A stretch of 39,928 bases of DNA, taken from the NCBI GenBank assembly GCA_030374805.1, contig JARGSG010000071.1, positions 1 to 39,928 on the forward strand. The letters run 5' to 3'. Below are positions 29,726 through 39,928 of the stretch, one piece after another; the stretch's first letter is position 1; every line of letters starts with the position of its first letter. Source of the stretch: Gracilaria gracilis (taxonomy: Eukaryota; Rhodophyta; Florideophyceae; Gracilariales; Gracilariaceae). The position numbers were made by a program, and so were the translations under genes. The notes under the pieces are model-generated. The model searched no databases and had not been told where the DNA came from. It saw nothing but the letters and a program-made list of their open reading frames with translations.

Positions 29726-29841
29726 AATGAATTCACATCGGTCCAGCAATGCTTCCTAAAAGTATTTACAAATCGAAGCGGAAAGGCGCACAGCCATGTC
29801 TGACGCGCTGAGTTGGCACAGTAAGGCTCCACGATGGCCAA

Positions 29842-30560
29842 CTCTTGGAATTAAATGTGTGGCGCAGAGCGCCGCGTAAGTTTGCTTGCAGCTCTCAGTT
29901 GGCATCGCAGGAGGCTTCTTCTACCACAAGGAGACAAAAGATCGTTACGGTCACAGGCTATTGGCGGCAGCCACGCGGTGTTTGTTGGCATAACGCAATC
30001 CTGTGATGCGAGATCCACTCTCGAGGTAGTCTCGTAGCGCGCCTTGAGCTGGATACAACAAAAACGAAGGCGTCGCCCGTTGAAGCCCATCGATGACAGC
30101 TGTGCTCACAAGCATTACTGACAGTATAATATATATACATATTATGTGAGCTTTTTCTTGTTTGAGTGGATAGCAAAATACCGCAGACGCAATTGCTGGA
30201 CACGTTGCTTGCGTTTTATCTCTGGTTTCATGGCACTTTCTTAGAAAAAATAACAAGGCCCCCTGACCAGTGCTTTTGTCCGCATGCGCCCCCTGCAGCC
30301 GCTGCGCCGTCTGCCTGCAAGTTTGCGCTCGTGAACTTGTATTTGTACTCCTCTCTTGTTCTGTCGAGCTCCCTTTGCCTACAGGGTTACACTGATCTCG
30401 GCAATGACATGCGCTTCCTCCATCGCCGCTGTGCGAACACTGCTTTGCGGAAATCTTGCTTGCTGATCTCTGAACCTTGCTTAAAATAATTCGTTTGCGT
30501 GGCTCCACTATAGCAAAGATGTTGTACGTGTACAGTACTTGCATAGTTTCTACGCTCAAA
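29842..30560. other. Upstream region of the NLR-like gene, no gene recognised
   Basis: A TATA-rich stretch (TATAATATATATAC) lies near 30124-30139. Frames on both strands (about 100 and 200 codons) lack ATG starts and motifs. Confidence 0.45.
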
Positions 30561-30569
30561 TGACAGCTG

Positions 30570-30901
30570 CAGTCAAATATTCGAATGTTTGGAATCTTGA
30601 CCAGTCATGTGATTCCACTTTTTGAAAGCTGCCTCTTTCCCGCTTTGAATGATGTCAGCATTCTTGACTGGCATCCCAGTTCAAAGTTTGATTGCATTCA
30701 AACTTTGAATGCTACATCACTCAAAGTTTGACTGATTTTCGACTGTACACGTAGTAAATCCCTTTGGAACACATCGCACACACGTACACATGTCAGCAAA
30801 AAACTAACAATATCATATTGCATTTGAATGATTTTTGACTGTTTGACTGGTTTTTGTGAAATTGAAGCATTTTCTCTGAGTAGCAGTCAAACATTTGAAT
30901 G
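30570..30901. repeat. Cluster of TTTGAATG and TTTGACTG octamers
   Basis: In 332 bp TTTGAATG occurs at 30644, 30704, 30823 and 30894. TTTGACTG occurs at 30727, 30834 and 30842, and its complement CAGTCAAA at 30570 and 30884. A perfect 12-bp inverted repeat, TTCAAAGTTTGA (30680-30691) with TCAAACTTTGAA (30698-30709), lies within, and TCAAAGTTTGA recurs at 30721. It may be a cis-regulatory cluster or a degenerate satellite. Confidence 0.7.
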
Positions 30902-32420
30902 GCTTTTTTTCTAAACTTTCGACTGGGAGCAGCGGGAAAATGGCCTTTTTGGAATTATATGGCATACCTGCGGCCGGCGCGGCGCCGGGCGCAGGTTAAT
31001 TCAAAAGGACATGCCCTTTAACCTAGGTGCACTCTCAGAGTGCCCCATTTTTATCGCAAGGCTCCTATAGGGATACAAAACTTGCAATTAGCTAAATATG
31101 CCAAACTAATTTAAGCAAATCCAGCTAGAACAGTAGCTTTGGCTACTGTTCTGGAGATCTATCGCAATTGTTTGTAATTTTTCAGTTCTTAACGCAATGC
31201 ATAGAATACTCAAATTCTAGTCCAAGACTGTATTGAAAATGAATAATTCATTTAAAACAAGCGCCTTGTCACACAGAGCCGTTGAAATACTCTTAGCATG
31301 CATGATGTGATTGGATCACAAAACCACTAATATTTAACAATAGAAGGCAAACACACTCTAACTTTCTTGTCTGATACTTAGCCACAAAAAAACGAATTTA
31401 CTCTTTTCTGGATTAACGTAAGTTCGAGAAAATTAAAAAATGACTTTTGCAGATTGTGTCTATATTTTCTACGTTCATTGGCTCAAAGCTAAATTTCATA
31501 CCGAAAAAGGCTTTCTGTGATCCTGTTACAGCCCGGATTTTTTTTGGTGGAAGCATGTCCTTTTATTATTGTCTATTTCTTTATACCATCAAATGTTCAT
31601 TGTTGTTACAACCAGTTTATACATACATAATTTCTAGTAAACGTTTTGAGGTTGTATTGAGCAGGAATTGTTTGAGTACATTTTCTCGAATAGAATTTTT
31701 CTCCCTGCACCAAATTCCGTGAAGTCGTTATGCCTTCTAGCAAGAATAAATCTTTTGCTGCTCATCGACGTAGATTGAGTTACAATTTTCAAACCAACCC
31801 TAATGTCCCGTCGTCTTGTTTGAAACAGTTGATCACACGAAGCATAAATCATGATGATTCCTTTAATGCGAATGACTACGTGAGTAAGCTATAGGGCTTT
31901 GGGCTCTTTTTCAGAAACATGCTTCTCAAAGTTCTCATTTTTAAAAAAAAGTAGGACCGCAAAGATGAAACTGTACGGTTAATCCTTTGGGTTTATCTTA
32001 CATGTATCTATGGTTTTTCAAAGATACGTACACTCCGTGACTGCAAAAGATTTGGGGCACACTAATTAAGGTAACAAAATTAAGGCAGGGGCACAATAAC
32101 CAATGTGGGTCACAACAAATAGTGTATTACACTATTTACGGTTGTTGGTGATATATGAAGGACAACACTTGTAAGAGGAGGTTTTGAGGACTTAGTAAAT
32201 TTTTCGCATTGATGCGTAGAGTCGATATATGAGCTGTACCGCCGCTGGCGGGGTGTTGTGGTCAGACGGTTTTTGAGGTTGTACACGTGGGATGCACGGC
32301 CTGAGCTACCGCCCAGCGGGCGTGACATGAACACTTGTTGCATGGATACCCAGGAGGCGATGCCACCAGCATTGCTGTATTTACTAGATATATTTGATAC
32401 TTTATCTGGCCGGCGCGCCC
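30902..32420. other. AT-rich spacer before retrotransposon 2
   Basis: The stretch contains a GC palindrome block near 30972-30990, the second dispersed-repeat copy (31122-31162), and a perfect hairpin at 32117-32137 with 10-bp arms (AAATAGTGTA/TACACTATTT) and a single-base loop. A 91-codon + frame at 31447-31722 shows no motif. Confidence 0.5.
31122..31162. repeat. Dispersed repeat, copy B
   Basis: This matches 21775-21824: CAGCTAGAACAGTAGC, then GCTACTGTTCTGGAGATCTA. In this copy the two halves form an 11-bp hairpin (AGAACAGTAGC/GCTACTGTTCT). Confidence 0.6.
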
Positions 32421-32559
32421 ACTGTCAGGGGCCGTGCCAAGCCCACTACTTAGTAGGTTGAGCTATGCTCCCTCAGTAAATCACCCTTGTCAAGCAAGGG
32501 CTTCCTGGGTTTAACTATCACGCCTTCGCAGACTTTTCACCTCCAAGTGGAGTGAAAAC

Positions 32560-33163
32560 CGCGTTGTTCACGTAAAGTTACCAACCTTTATGGCACTAAG
32601 AGTATTACCACTGTATGTGTGTGTTGTCTCGACTACTGTCGTATACTTGCCCCAGTATTGGGTTTTGTTTGTGTATTACGCACCTATCCCCACTTTTATG
32701 GACCCCTTTGCCCTTTTTTGGGTTTTTTGTACTGCCCACTCTCACGTGGCTCGCCGTTCGACATCGTGTCGTCGCCGTACCACTCTTACGAGACTCAGTC
32801 TTGAGACAACTCTTCGCACGTGTCTCTACACGGTACCCGGTCCGCACTGTACACTCGGACGCTCGTCGTGACGGTTTGACCTCGGTCTACACCCGACTAG
32901 GCGTGTCATTCCCGGAATGCTCCGTTCGCTGTGCTACCTCCCCGAGAGGAAGATTCCGAACATCTTCGTGGCTGTTTTGCTTTTCCTGCCAAAGGCGTTG
33001 CACTATAAAGTGGTCTACAAACCTATAAAACGTGCTTTTGGATTGATTCCGAAGTTTGGTTCATTCTCGAGACTGCTCTCGTATCGTTTGTCTCTTTTAG
33101 GAAGTTTATTTGAATCCCCAGCCAATTGGCGGTCGGTTATCTCGTCATACGGTTGTTTTGATT
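32560..33163 (+). promoter_or_regulatory. Probable 5' LTR/leader of retrotransposon 2
   Basis: TATA-like boxes CTATAAAG (33003) and CTATAAAA (33024) lie about 140-160 nt before the gag ATG at 33164. A possible LTR end CCA at 33122-33124 is followed after two bases by TGGCGGTCGG, which could be a tRNA primer-binding site. No tRNA match was confirmed, and the LTR start could not be placed. Confidence 0.4.
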
Positions 33164-35276
33164 ATGTCGTCATCGGATCGTCCGAGGACGCGCAGTCAGA
33201 CTGGACGCACGGATCCGCCGCTTCCCTCGCGGATCCCGACCCGTTCACGGTCCCGTACTGAATGGGTACCGGATGCCGACGTCGCTCCGACAATCCCTAA
33301 ACCTGCGCCCACGTCGTTGATTAACCCTCGTCGGGGTGATGGTCCGGCTCCTGCCGTTGCTGGTCCCGCCTCAATCGTAGGAGGTACGGTCCCTTCCGTA
33401 GCTCCCACTTCGGAGACACCTCTGAAGGCTACTGTCAATGACACCCCCCACTTAACTATGGAAGAGCAGTTCCGCTCATTGCGGGCTGCCCACGCTACCC
33501 TTGCTAAGGAGCTTTCTTCTCTTCGAAAGAAGGTGAAGGATGCTGCTTTGCAGACTGTTTCTGAGGATTTCCGCGTATTGCGTGGTGATGTCAACTTTCT
33601 TCTTGAGGCTTTTGGAGGACCAACTCTCTTCGTGGAGGACGTGGCTGAGAAGTTCACTTGCCTCCGCACCCGTCTGGAGACGATCGAACATACTGTCCTT
33701 GCTGGAGCTAACCCTCTGGCAGAGCCAGCCACTCTCTCCTATCGCGGTAAGAAGGCCAGTAATCCCAAGGCACGCAAAGAGCGGAAGGACTACGATTCTG
33801 ACTCTTCAGTTACTTCACGGTCTTCTCGTTGGTCGTCCGGGACGGACACGTCCTACTCGTCGGTAGAAGACGCCCCTCGTGAGCGTTCATCTCGCTCAAA
33901 GCGGTCATCGGCCACCCAAAGTGTGATCCGCGCCCGCACGAAGTGAAGGAAGCACTCTGGATTGAAAGAGTTGAAGCCTACTAACCCTCTTTATAAGAAG
34001 CTGTTCTCGTACCCGTATTACCGTTTGCAGAACTCCTCTTTGGACCGAACCTCCCCGGGGAACCGGAAAAGTTAAGGACTGCGTCAAGCAAATGCAGCTC
34101 TCACTTCGAAACCAACTGTTCTCGGGTGAGGACCCCATTTTGGTGTTGGATTTCTTGGCACGCTTTGTAGCGGAAGAAGACATCCTGGGGATGAATGAAG
34201 GACAGGCGTTTGTCGCGCTGCCTTATTTCCTGCGTGGACTGGCAGAGGATCAATACAACTCTGTAAGAGGCTCGTCACGTGCCTCCGAAGGAGGGGTTAC
34301 CTGCTGGCCCGAAGCATTTCAGTACCTTCTGAGGTTCTATGCCATTGGCTCTGCGATCCAGTCGGCCATCCTCGCTCTGTGAGATACGAAACAACGCCCT
34401 GGCAAAACAGAAACCGATTACTCGGTGCGCTTGAATAAGGCGTTCCACCGTAGTGGTAATGTTTATTCCGCTCAAGAGCGTTGTACAATGTTTGTCGACG
34501 GGCTCGACCCGGCTATAAGGACCTTGGTTGCCCGCCGTCGGGAAGAGATCCGTAAGATTACGTATTTGGAACTTGTGCAATACGCACGCGCCGAAGGCGA
34601 CGCGTTGCGCGCAAGAGTCCCGGCAAGCCGGTCAAAGTCCACTAAAGCGTTGATGTTAAAACCAGGAACCCCGTCTGCATCGATGATGGCTGATGAACAC
34701 TCCAATCGGGAGTATGATCAAGTCCAGTTCGCCCGTAGTGACGTGTTACCAATCCCGACTACGGAGCTCCCATCCACCGCAGAAGCGTCGTACCAAACGG
34801 CGGCGGATGATACACTGCTATATACAGACTCGAACCGTGTTCTTCCACCTCGTATCCCGTATGAGAACGGCGGAACTCGCGGTTCGCGGCCTGGCTGGCA
34901 GGACTCCCGCTCGGCGGTACGATTCCCGAACGCTCGGAATGCGAACGCTCCTCGTGGATTAATCTGTCACCTCTGTTACACTCGAAGGCATACGTCACCG
35001 CAGTGCGTTTTAACCGTGCGTGAATGGTCTCAAGTCATCGCGAATTATGAAGCACTCTCGTCTGAGGAGAAATCTTCGGTCCTGATGGCATCGTACATCC
35101 GCGAAAAGATGGACATTCCACGCAACATTGCGGCTCCGATTGCCAAAAACATGGTGACCTCACACCCTCGTGTCGTTATGGAACGAACTGCAGAATCCTC
35201 GGCCACGGCAGCGCCGGATCCGGTGGTCCAGAGTTCTGAGCAGCCGCCTCCGGCGGAACACGCCCAGAAAAACTAA
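33164..35276 (+). pseudogene. gag: Gag of retrotransposon 2, disrupted
   Basis: The ATG at 33164 opens an S/R/T/P-rich segment followed by a coiled coil (EEQFRSLRAAHATLAKEL..., about residues 100-155). A TGA at 33944-33946 interrupts, and the reading continues in the same frame to about 34070 (GLKELKPTNPLYKKLFSYP). It then shifts frame to the capsid-like part (LFSGEDPILVLDFLARF, from 34092), which is hit by a second TGA at 34380-34382 and continues in frame. The C-terminus has a zinc knuckle CHLCYTRRHTSPQC (C-X2-C-X4-H-X4-C) near 34968 and ends at TAA 35274-35276. The protein once formed the particle shell; this copy cannot make it intact. Confidence 0.85.
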
Positions 35277-35408
35277 ATGTGGGAGTCTCCCCTCTTGGAG
35301 AGGCGCCCTCAGAGTTGAGGCTGAAGGCGCCTGAGGCGTCCTTCCCTCGCTCCCCGGTCCGAATCCTCTCGAAGAAGCAGGCCATCGAAGACGTGAACTC
35401 GGAACACC

Positions 35409-36379
35409 TTGGTGTTCTGCGTCGTCCGTGGATACGGGGTAAGAAATAACCGGTTCCCGGATAGAGTTTATGGTGATGGCCAAACGCAATTACAAGGTGT
35501 ATGGCCGACCTTGGCCTTTCACCCCAGTTCAATGGTGCGATTTCTCACTGTCTTAGATACAGGTGCTGGTCCGAATTTCATCGAGGAGATGGCTTTACCG
35601 CCGACACTGCGGTCACATATCCGCCGTAGCGTGATACCTGAAGTCGCCCACGCGAATAACAACCCGTTGTCAAGGGTTGGAACAATTGAGTTGGTAATCC
35701 GCTTGGGTTCATGCGTATTCAAGCTCGACTTCGTCATATGCCGGACCTTGGCTGGCCCAGTCATTTTGGGTTGTGACTTTTGCGACCGCTTTGGTTGAGG
35801 CCATTAGGCCCCGCCAGAGGCGGGTGGAAATGGAAGATGGGTCATCGGTACCGATTGTTCGTCGTCCTTTGAGGAGTGCCTCCAAGAAGCACGTACTTCT
35901 TCCAGCAGCGTAGGAGGCACCGCCGAATTCTCGGGAATCCACGAAGCTTCGTGTTGCGTCCGCTACTCGCGTGCCCCCGGAGTCTCAAATATGGGTATCC
36001 GGTTAATGCCCGTCAATACGGCTTACGAATCGTCCAACCACTGCCGCGTCGTTGTATGATAAATACACTCTTGCCATTGCCAATGGTGTAGTCCAAGTGG
36101 AACCGGATAACCCGTTTTACGTGCTGATTGCCAATCTTGGCAAAACAACCCAGTATCTGGTAAAAACCAAGTCATTGGCTCCGTTATGCCTCACCCAATT
36201 GCGTTGGTTACCGACGAAGATGACATCCGCCGATGTCCTCGGTCTCGCTCACTCTAATGAGGGGGAGGTGGTCGAAACTCAAACACCGAGTCGCTCGGAA
36301 AACGCTACTGCGAACACAGAGAAGAATCGCGTCGCAACGAGTTATGATCGGTTGGACCCAGTGAAGGAGTTGGAAGACC
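35409..36379 (+). pseudogene. Protease region of retrotransposon 2, disrupted
   Basis: The aspartic protease motif VLDTGAGPN lies near 35550-35576 and the second patch VILGCDFCDRF near 35762-35795. The frame meets a stop at 35796-35798 directly after DRF, while a neighbouring frame continues with arginine-rich sequence, so an indel is likely there. Further stops follow before the linker to RT, which is again open at 36052-36426 (VLIANLGKTTQYLVKT). The region is non-functional as it stands. Confidence 0.8.
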
Positions 36380-37888
36380 TTGATATCGGACATGGTTCCG
36401 GAGTCACACCGCGAGAAACTGCGTGAGATGTTGCGTGAGTTCACCACTATGTGGGACGGTTCGCTCGGAGAGATAGATGCCACGGAGCACCGGATTGATT
36501 TGCTCCCGAACTCTCGGCCGATAGCCCAACACCCCTACATGGTAGGGCCTAAAGCTAGAGCAGAAGAGCAGTTCCAGGTGGGTACAATGCTCCGCGCAGG
36601 CGTCATTGAACCGGCACATTCGCCGTGGGCATCTCCAGTCGTGCTGGCACCGAAACCGGATGGTTCCTGGCGTTTTTGCATCGACCACCGTCGGCTGAAC
36701 GCTGTCACCGTCAAGGACGTGTACCCAATCCCACGTATGGACGAATACATCGATTCACTCGAAAACGCGACCGTATTCACCGCACTAGATGCTAATTGGG
36801 GATACTTGCAGGTGCCTGTCAGAGAGCAGGACCGTGACAAGACTGCCTTTGTCTGTCATTCTGGCCTCTACCGTTTCAAACGGATGCCCTTTGGTTTGAC
36901 CAACGCTCCCGCTACTTTTCAGCGTGCTATTGATATCCTACTGGCCCGCTTCAAGTGGCATACGTGTCTCGTCTACCTCGACGACATCATCGTCTTCTCA
37001 GATAATCTGGATGATCACCTCACCCATGTTAGGGATATAATGGCTACCTTACGGGACGCCGGAATAACACTCAAGCTGAAGAAATGCGAATTCTTCACGG
37101 ATACTGTCAAGTATCTGGGTCACATAATCCGCCATGGATGACTCATGATCGAAGAAACTCGAGTGAAGTCGCTGAAGCATGCAACGGAACCGCGGACGCA
37201 AACCGAACTGAGATGCTTTCTTGGATTGGTCAACGTCTACAGACGGTTTATTCCCAACTTCGCAGACATTGCGGCACCCCTCAACGCGCTATTGGAGAAA
37301 GGAAAACCGCCGAAGCTGGAGCCGTTCACACCCGTTCAGATGGAAGCCTTTAACTCTCTCATAGAGGCAGTTACTTCAGCACCGGTTCTATCGCTGCCGA
37401 AGCCGGGACTTACCTACACCGTTGATACGGATTCGAGTGACTACCAGGTAGGTTGTGCTTTGTTTCAGACCACCCCAGAGGGGGAAAGCAAGCCAATTGG
37501 ATACTGGTCCCGTTCGTTGAACGTGCATGAGAAGAATTACTCCGTTTCGGAGAAGGAATGCCTCGCCGTGGTATGGGCGCTGTGTACGGTACGCCCCTAC
37601 CTAATGGGCGCGCACTTCCCCGTTTACACGGATCACTCACAGTTACGATGGCTACACTCCATATCAGAGCCTTCTGGCCGCTTAATGCGGTGGAGACTGC
37701 ACCTTGCAGAATTCGACTTTGACGTCACCTACAAGAAGGGCGTCAACAACAGCCAGGCAGACGCGCTTTCGCGGTTCTCTACCACGGGGAAGGCTGTACC
37801 CGTCGATGACGAGGAGATTCCCTGTTTTACAAATGGAAGATACCTCGCTGTGCGAAGAAAAGGACGTAGAAGAGGACCGGCCCGATGA
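36380..37888 (+). pseudogene. RT and RNase H of retrotransposon 2, with in-frame TGA
   Basis: RT blocks are intact: ATEHRIDLLP, WASPVVLAP, FCIDHRRLN, FTALDANWGYLQ, MPFGLTNAPATFQ and the catalytic YLDD near 36977-36988. A TGA at 37139-37141 follows LGHIIRHG, at the place where element 1 has Arg in PGRLEV. The same frame then continues with the RT connection and RNase H (VDTDSSDYQVG, EKECLAVVW, YTDHSQLRW, SQADALSRF). Shortly before 37860 the reading passes to another frame for the integrase. No ATG begins the frame (it opens at a TTG), as expected inside a polyprotein. Confidence 0.88.
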
Positions 37889-39344
37889 TACGGAGTTGGA
37901 CCAGGAACTGGATGAGTCACTCGCTGCCAGCGAACCAGAGAAACCCCCACCAGGGAACTTTGTGCCCGTCACGACGGAAGAGATGATTAGAGAACACTAC
38001 AGAGATCCCTATTGCACGAAGATTCGGGCACAACTCAATGGAGGAGCTAACCTCCCTTTTCAGGTGAATGAAGTTGGATATCTCGTTCGCACGGTGACCG
38101 GATCTCTACAGATAGTGGTACCACACGCCTTACAGTCGAGGGTACTACACGTATCGCACTACGCCAAGCTGAGTGGCCATGTGAGTGGAAAGAAGCTTTA
38201 CCTTACTCTCCGCAGGAGGTTCTATTAGCCAGCCATGGCTGTAGACTGTTACGCAACTGTGCGGTTCTGCCCCGATTGCGCTCGGAAACGCGTCAAGCTC
38301 CGCCGCCATGCGACGAAGTTGAAGCTGTCCCTCGCAAGGGCGCCGTTCGAGTTCGTAGCTATCGACATCCTCGGCCCGTTCCTCGTTACTAAGCGGCGCA
38401 ATAAGTTCTTACTCGTAATAACGGATCGTTTTTCGAAACTTGTTCGTACTGTGCCGTTGCCCAGAATCTCGTCCTTGACGGTGGCGCAAGCCTTTGTAGC
38501 TCACTGGGCATTTGTCTACGGTCCGCCGTTTAACCTACTCTCCGACAACGGGAAACAGTTCGCCTCACGATTTTTCGGGGATGTGTGCAGAATTCTGGAC
38601 GTCAAGAATCTCTTTACGACCACCTATCACCCCCAGTGTAATAGGCCGGCTGAACAGTATAACCGGACACTGGTGGCCGCTCTCCGTTCATACGTAGCTG
38701 ATCACCCCACTACGTGGGACTTGTTCACCGATGCGCTAATCTTTGCGTATAATACTCAAGTACACCGTACAACGGAGCTTACTCCATTTGAACTGGTTCT
38801 TTCTCGTACTCCACCACCTGGGGCACTCGAAACACAGCCTACGCTGGATCAGTTTCCTTCTAAAAAGGGATACCGTGACGACTGGAAGACCTGGCTCTCA
38901 CAGCTGGTCCCCGCCGCACGACGGTCAATGGCGCGCTCACAAGCCGCTTATAAGCATGATTTCGACACGCGAGCATCAACCAAACTGCCAGCCCTTAAAG
39001 CAGGAGATTATGCTTTCATCCGTAAGGAGTACTGGAACCCAGGCGAGGAGAAGCGCCACAAACTCTCACCCGTCGCGGACGGACCGTTCAAGACGATTGC
39101 GGTTGAACCCGACACTGTCGTTGTCGAGATGGATCAAAATCATGAACGCATCTCCCACGACCGCGTGGTGTTTGCACCCCCGCCGATGGATGCCCAGGGT
39201 ACTGGTGAGCCCTCGACCGCTACAGCGGAGACCGAACCCACAGGCCCCACTGGTTTGATTCGCCCTACAGAGTTGCCGCACCCGAACAAGGGACTCTCTG
39301 ACCTGCCGTTTTATTGGATCCTGACCGTTTTGGTCCTGCGTTGA
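37840..39344 (+). pseudogene. Integrase of retrotransposon 2, with in-frame TAG
   Basis: The zinc-binding HHCC domain spans HYAKLSGH (near 38160) to FCPDC (near 38270), but a TAG at 38226-38228 interrupts it where element 1 has Trp (YYWP), a G-to-A change. The catalytic core keeps Asp in AIDILGP, Asp in LLSDNG and Glu 35 residues after the latter. The usually conserved TNGQVERFN segment reads CNRPAEQYN, with the glutamate kept. The frame ends at 39344, and the tail continues in two other frames. Confidence 0.85.
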
Positions 39345-39928
39345 ATTCGTCCCCGCCACGCGGCGTAATTACTCGCGCTCTCGGCGCCTCGTCAATTCCA
39401 CGCCATACCGCTCCATCTAACGTGGGGGAGGAGCCCTCTCATCGCCATCGCATGGATAATTCCGCGCCTTCGCGTGCTGAACGACGTGCTACACGGGATA
39501 GTGACAGGACAACTGTACCAAAGCAGCCCTCCTGGGCCCCCGGTATACCGAAGTTGCCACCCCCTGGACACGCCGCAGCGGACTCGTCAGTTGCGCCCCC
39601 GCAGCGCGGAACAGCACCGAATAAGTTCAGCCTATGCCGGCGAAGCCGTTGTCTATAGCGAGTAAGGCACCCGGAGACCGGAGCCCCGCGCACGATACTG
39701 GCACACCGCCCAAGGCGCAGGTGAGCTCGCACGTCGTGAACGGAGAAGTTACGTCAGCAACGCAATTGCCAACCGCACCCGAGGCGGGCCACACCGTGGA
39801 TACGTTGCCAGATGTCCCGCAGGGGAGCCCCACCCGTGTCACACGGAGCACAGTTGTGCAACATGAACTTTCAACCGGGGGCCCGAGCTCGCAAGTTACT
39901 GCGCCAACTCCTGTAAACAGGGAGGCGG
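39345..39928 (+). pseudogene. Proline/serine/threonine-rich Pol tail of retrotransposon 2
   Basis: After the integrase stop, a second frame (39314-39658) and then a third (from about 39634, open to the window end) give a P/S/T/A-rich linker, the same kind of sequence that precedes the chromodomain-like module in element 1. The module itself, if present, lies beyond the window. Two further frame changes are implied. Confidence 0.55.

Larger units (their letters stand above)
32421..39928 (+). mobile_element. Ty3/gypsy LTR retrotransposon 2, decayed, right end outside window
   Basis: It has the same domain order as element 1 (gag with zinc knuckle, DTGA protease, RT, RNase H, integrase) and clearly related RT and integrase, but diverged enough to be a separate family. 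Gag and pol are broken by at least four in-frame stops and several frame changes. The left boundary is uncertain: promoter-like sequence with TATA boxes lies at 33003 and 33024, just before gag, and no second LTR is in the window for comparison. Element 2 and element 1 point the same way and flank the gene island. Confidence 0.85.

Noticed and set aside
29839..29841. NLR-like protein starting at 29841
   Set aside because: It begins with TTG, lies upstream of the TATA box at 29717, and has no ATG before 29607.
29951..30559. 202-codon - strand frame
   Set aside because: It starts at TTG, with no domain and overlapping frames of equal quality.
30570..30901. CRISPR-like array
   Set aside because: The octamers are unevenly spaced and in both orientations, in a eukaryotic context.
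33122..33140. Primer-binding site assignment to a specific tRNA
   Set aside because: TGGCGGTCGG follows a possible LTR end, but no known tRNA 3' end could be matched with confidence.

Overview
The window reads as nuclear DNA of an intron-poor eukaryote. The evidence is two Ty3/gypsy LTR retrotransposons, eukaryotic families (TTP-type CCCH zinc fingers, an NB-ARC/WD40 protein), TATA boxes at plausible distances from ATG codons, and long uninterrupted single-exon genes spread through AT-rich spacers. A compact single-exon red alga (florideophyte type) would fit, but this is inference from architecture only; no rRNA, tRNA or organellar marker is present to prove it. Only ATG starts were accepted here, and several long open frames begin at TTG or GTG and were trimmed.

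Layout. (1) 1-9077: the 3' part of Ty3/gypsy element 1 on the + strand. It holds the gag tail with a zinc knuckle, protease, RT-RNase H, and integrase with a C-terminal chromodomain-like module. A long hairpin spacer follows, then a large ORF on the opposite strand (5578-7992), a polypurine tract and a 507-bp 3' LTR whose ends are inverted repeats. The coding part is lightly damaged: one frame change between protease and RT, and one in-frame TAG between RNase H and integrase. (2) 9.7-11.3 kb: a foldback structure with arms of about 190 bp around a triplet-repeat core. (3) 12.2-20.7 kb: a gene island with two TTP-type CCCH genes (-), a fragment with a Rossmann dinucleotide-binding motif (-), a small secreted arginine-rich protein (-), and a cysteine-rich multi-pass membrane protein (+). 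(4) 20.7-25.4 kb: an AT-rich gene desert with short hairpins and dispersed repeats. (5) 25.4-29.6 kb: a 1414-residue NLR-like protein (-) with a helical N-terminus, NB-ARC, Apaf-1-like helical region and about 12 WD40 repeats. (6) 29.6-32.4 kb: an intergenic region with a cluster of TTTGAATG/TTTGACTG octamers. (7) About 32.4 kb to the end: Ty3/gypsy element 2 on the + strand, related to element 1 but heavily decayed by stops and frameshifts.

The retrotransposon parts belong together (capsid, protease, reverse transcription, integration). The host genes between them do not form an evident pathway. The two CCCH genes are a related pair, and the NLR-like gene stands alone. The most unusual items are the long antisense ORF inside element 1, the Apaf-1-like NLR, and the two TTP-type proteins, each of which has lost a different zinc-binding cysteine of finger 2 to arginine.
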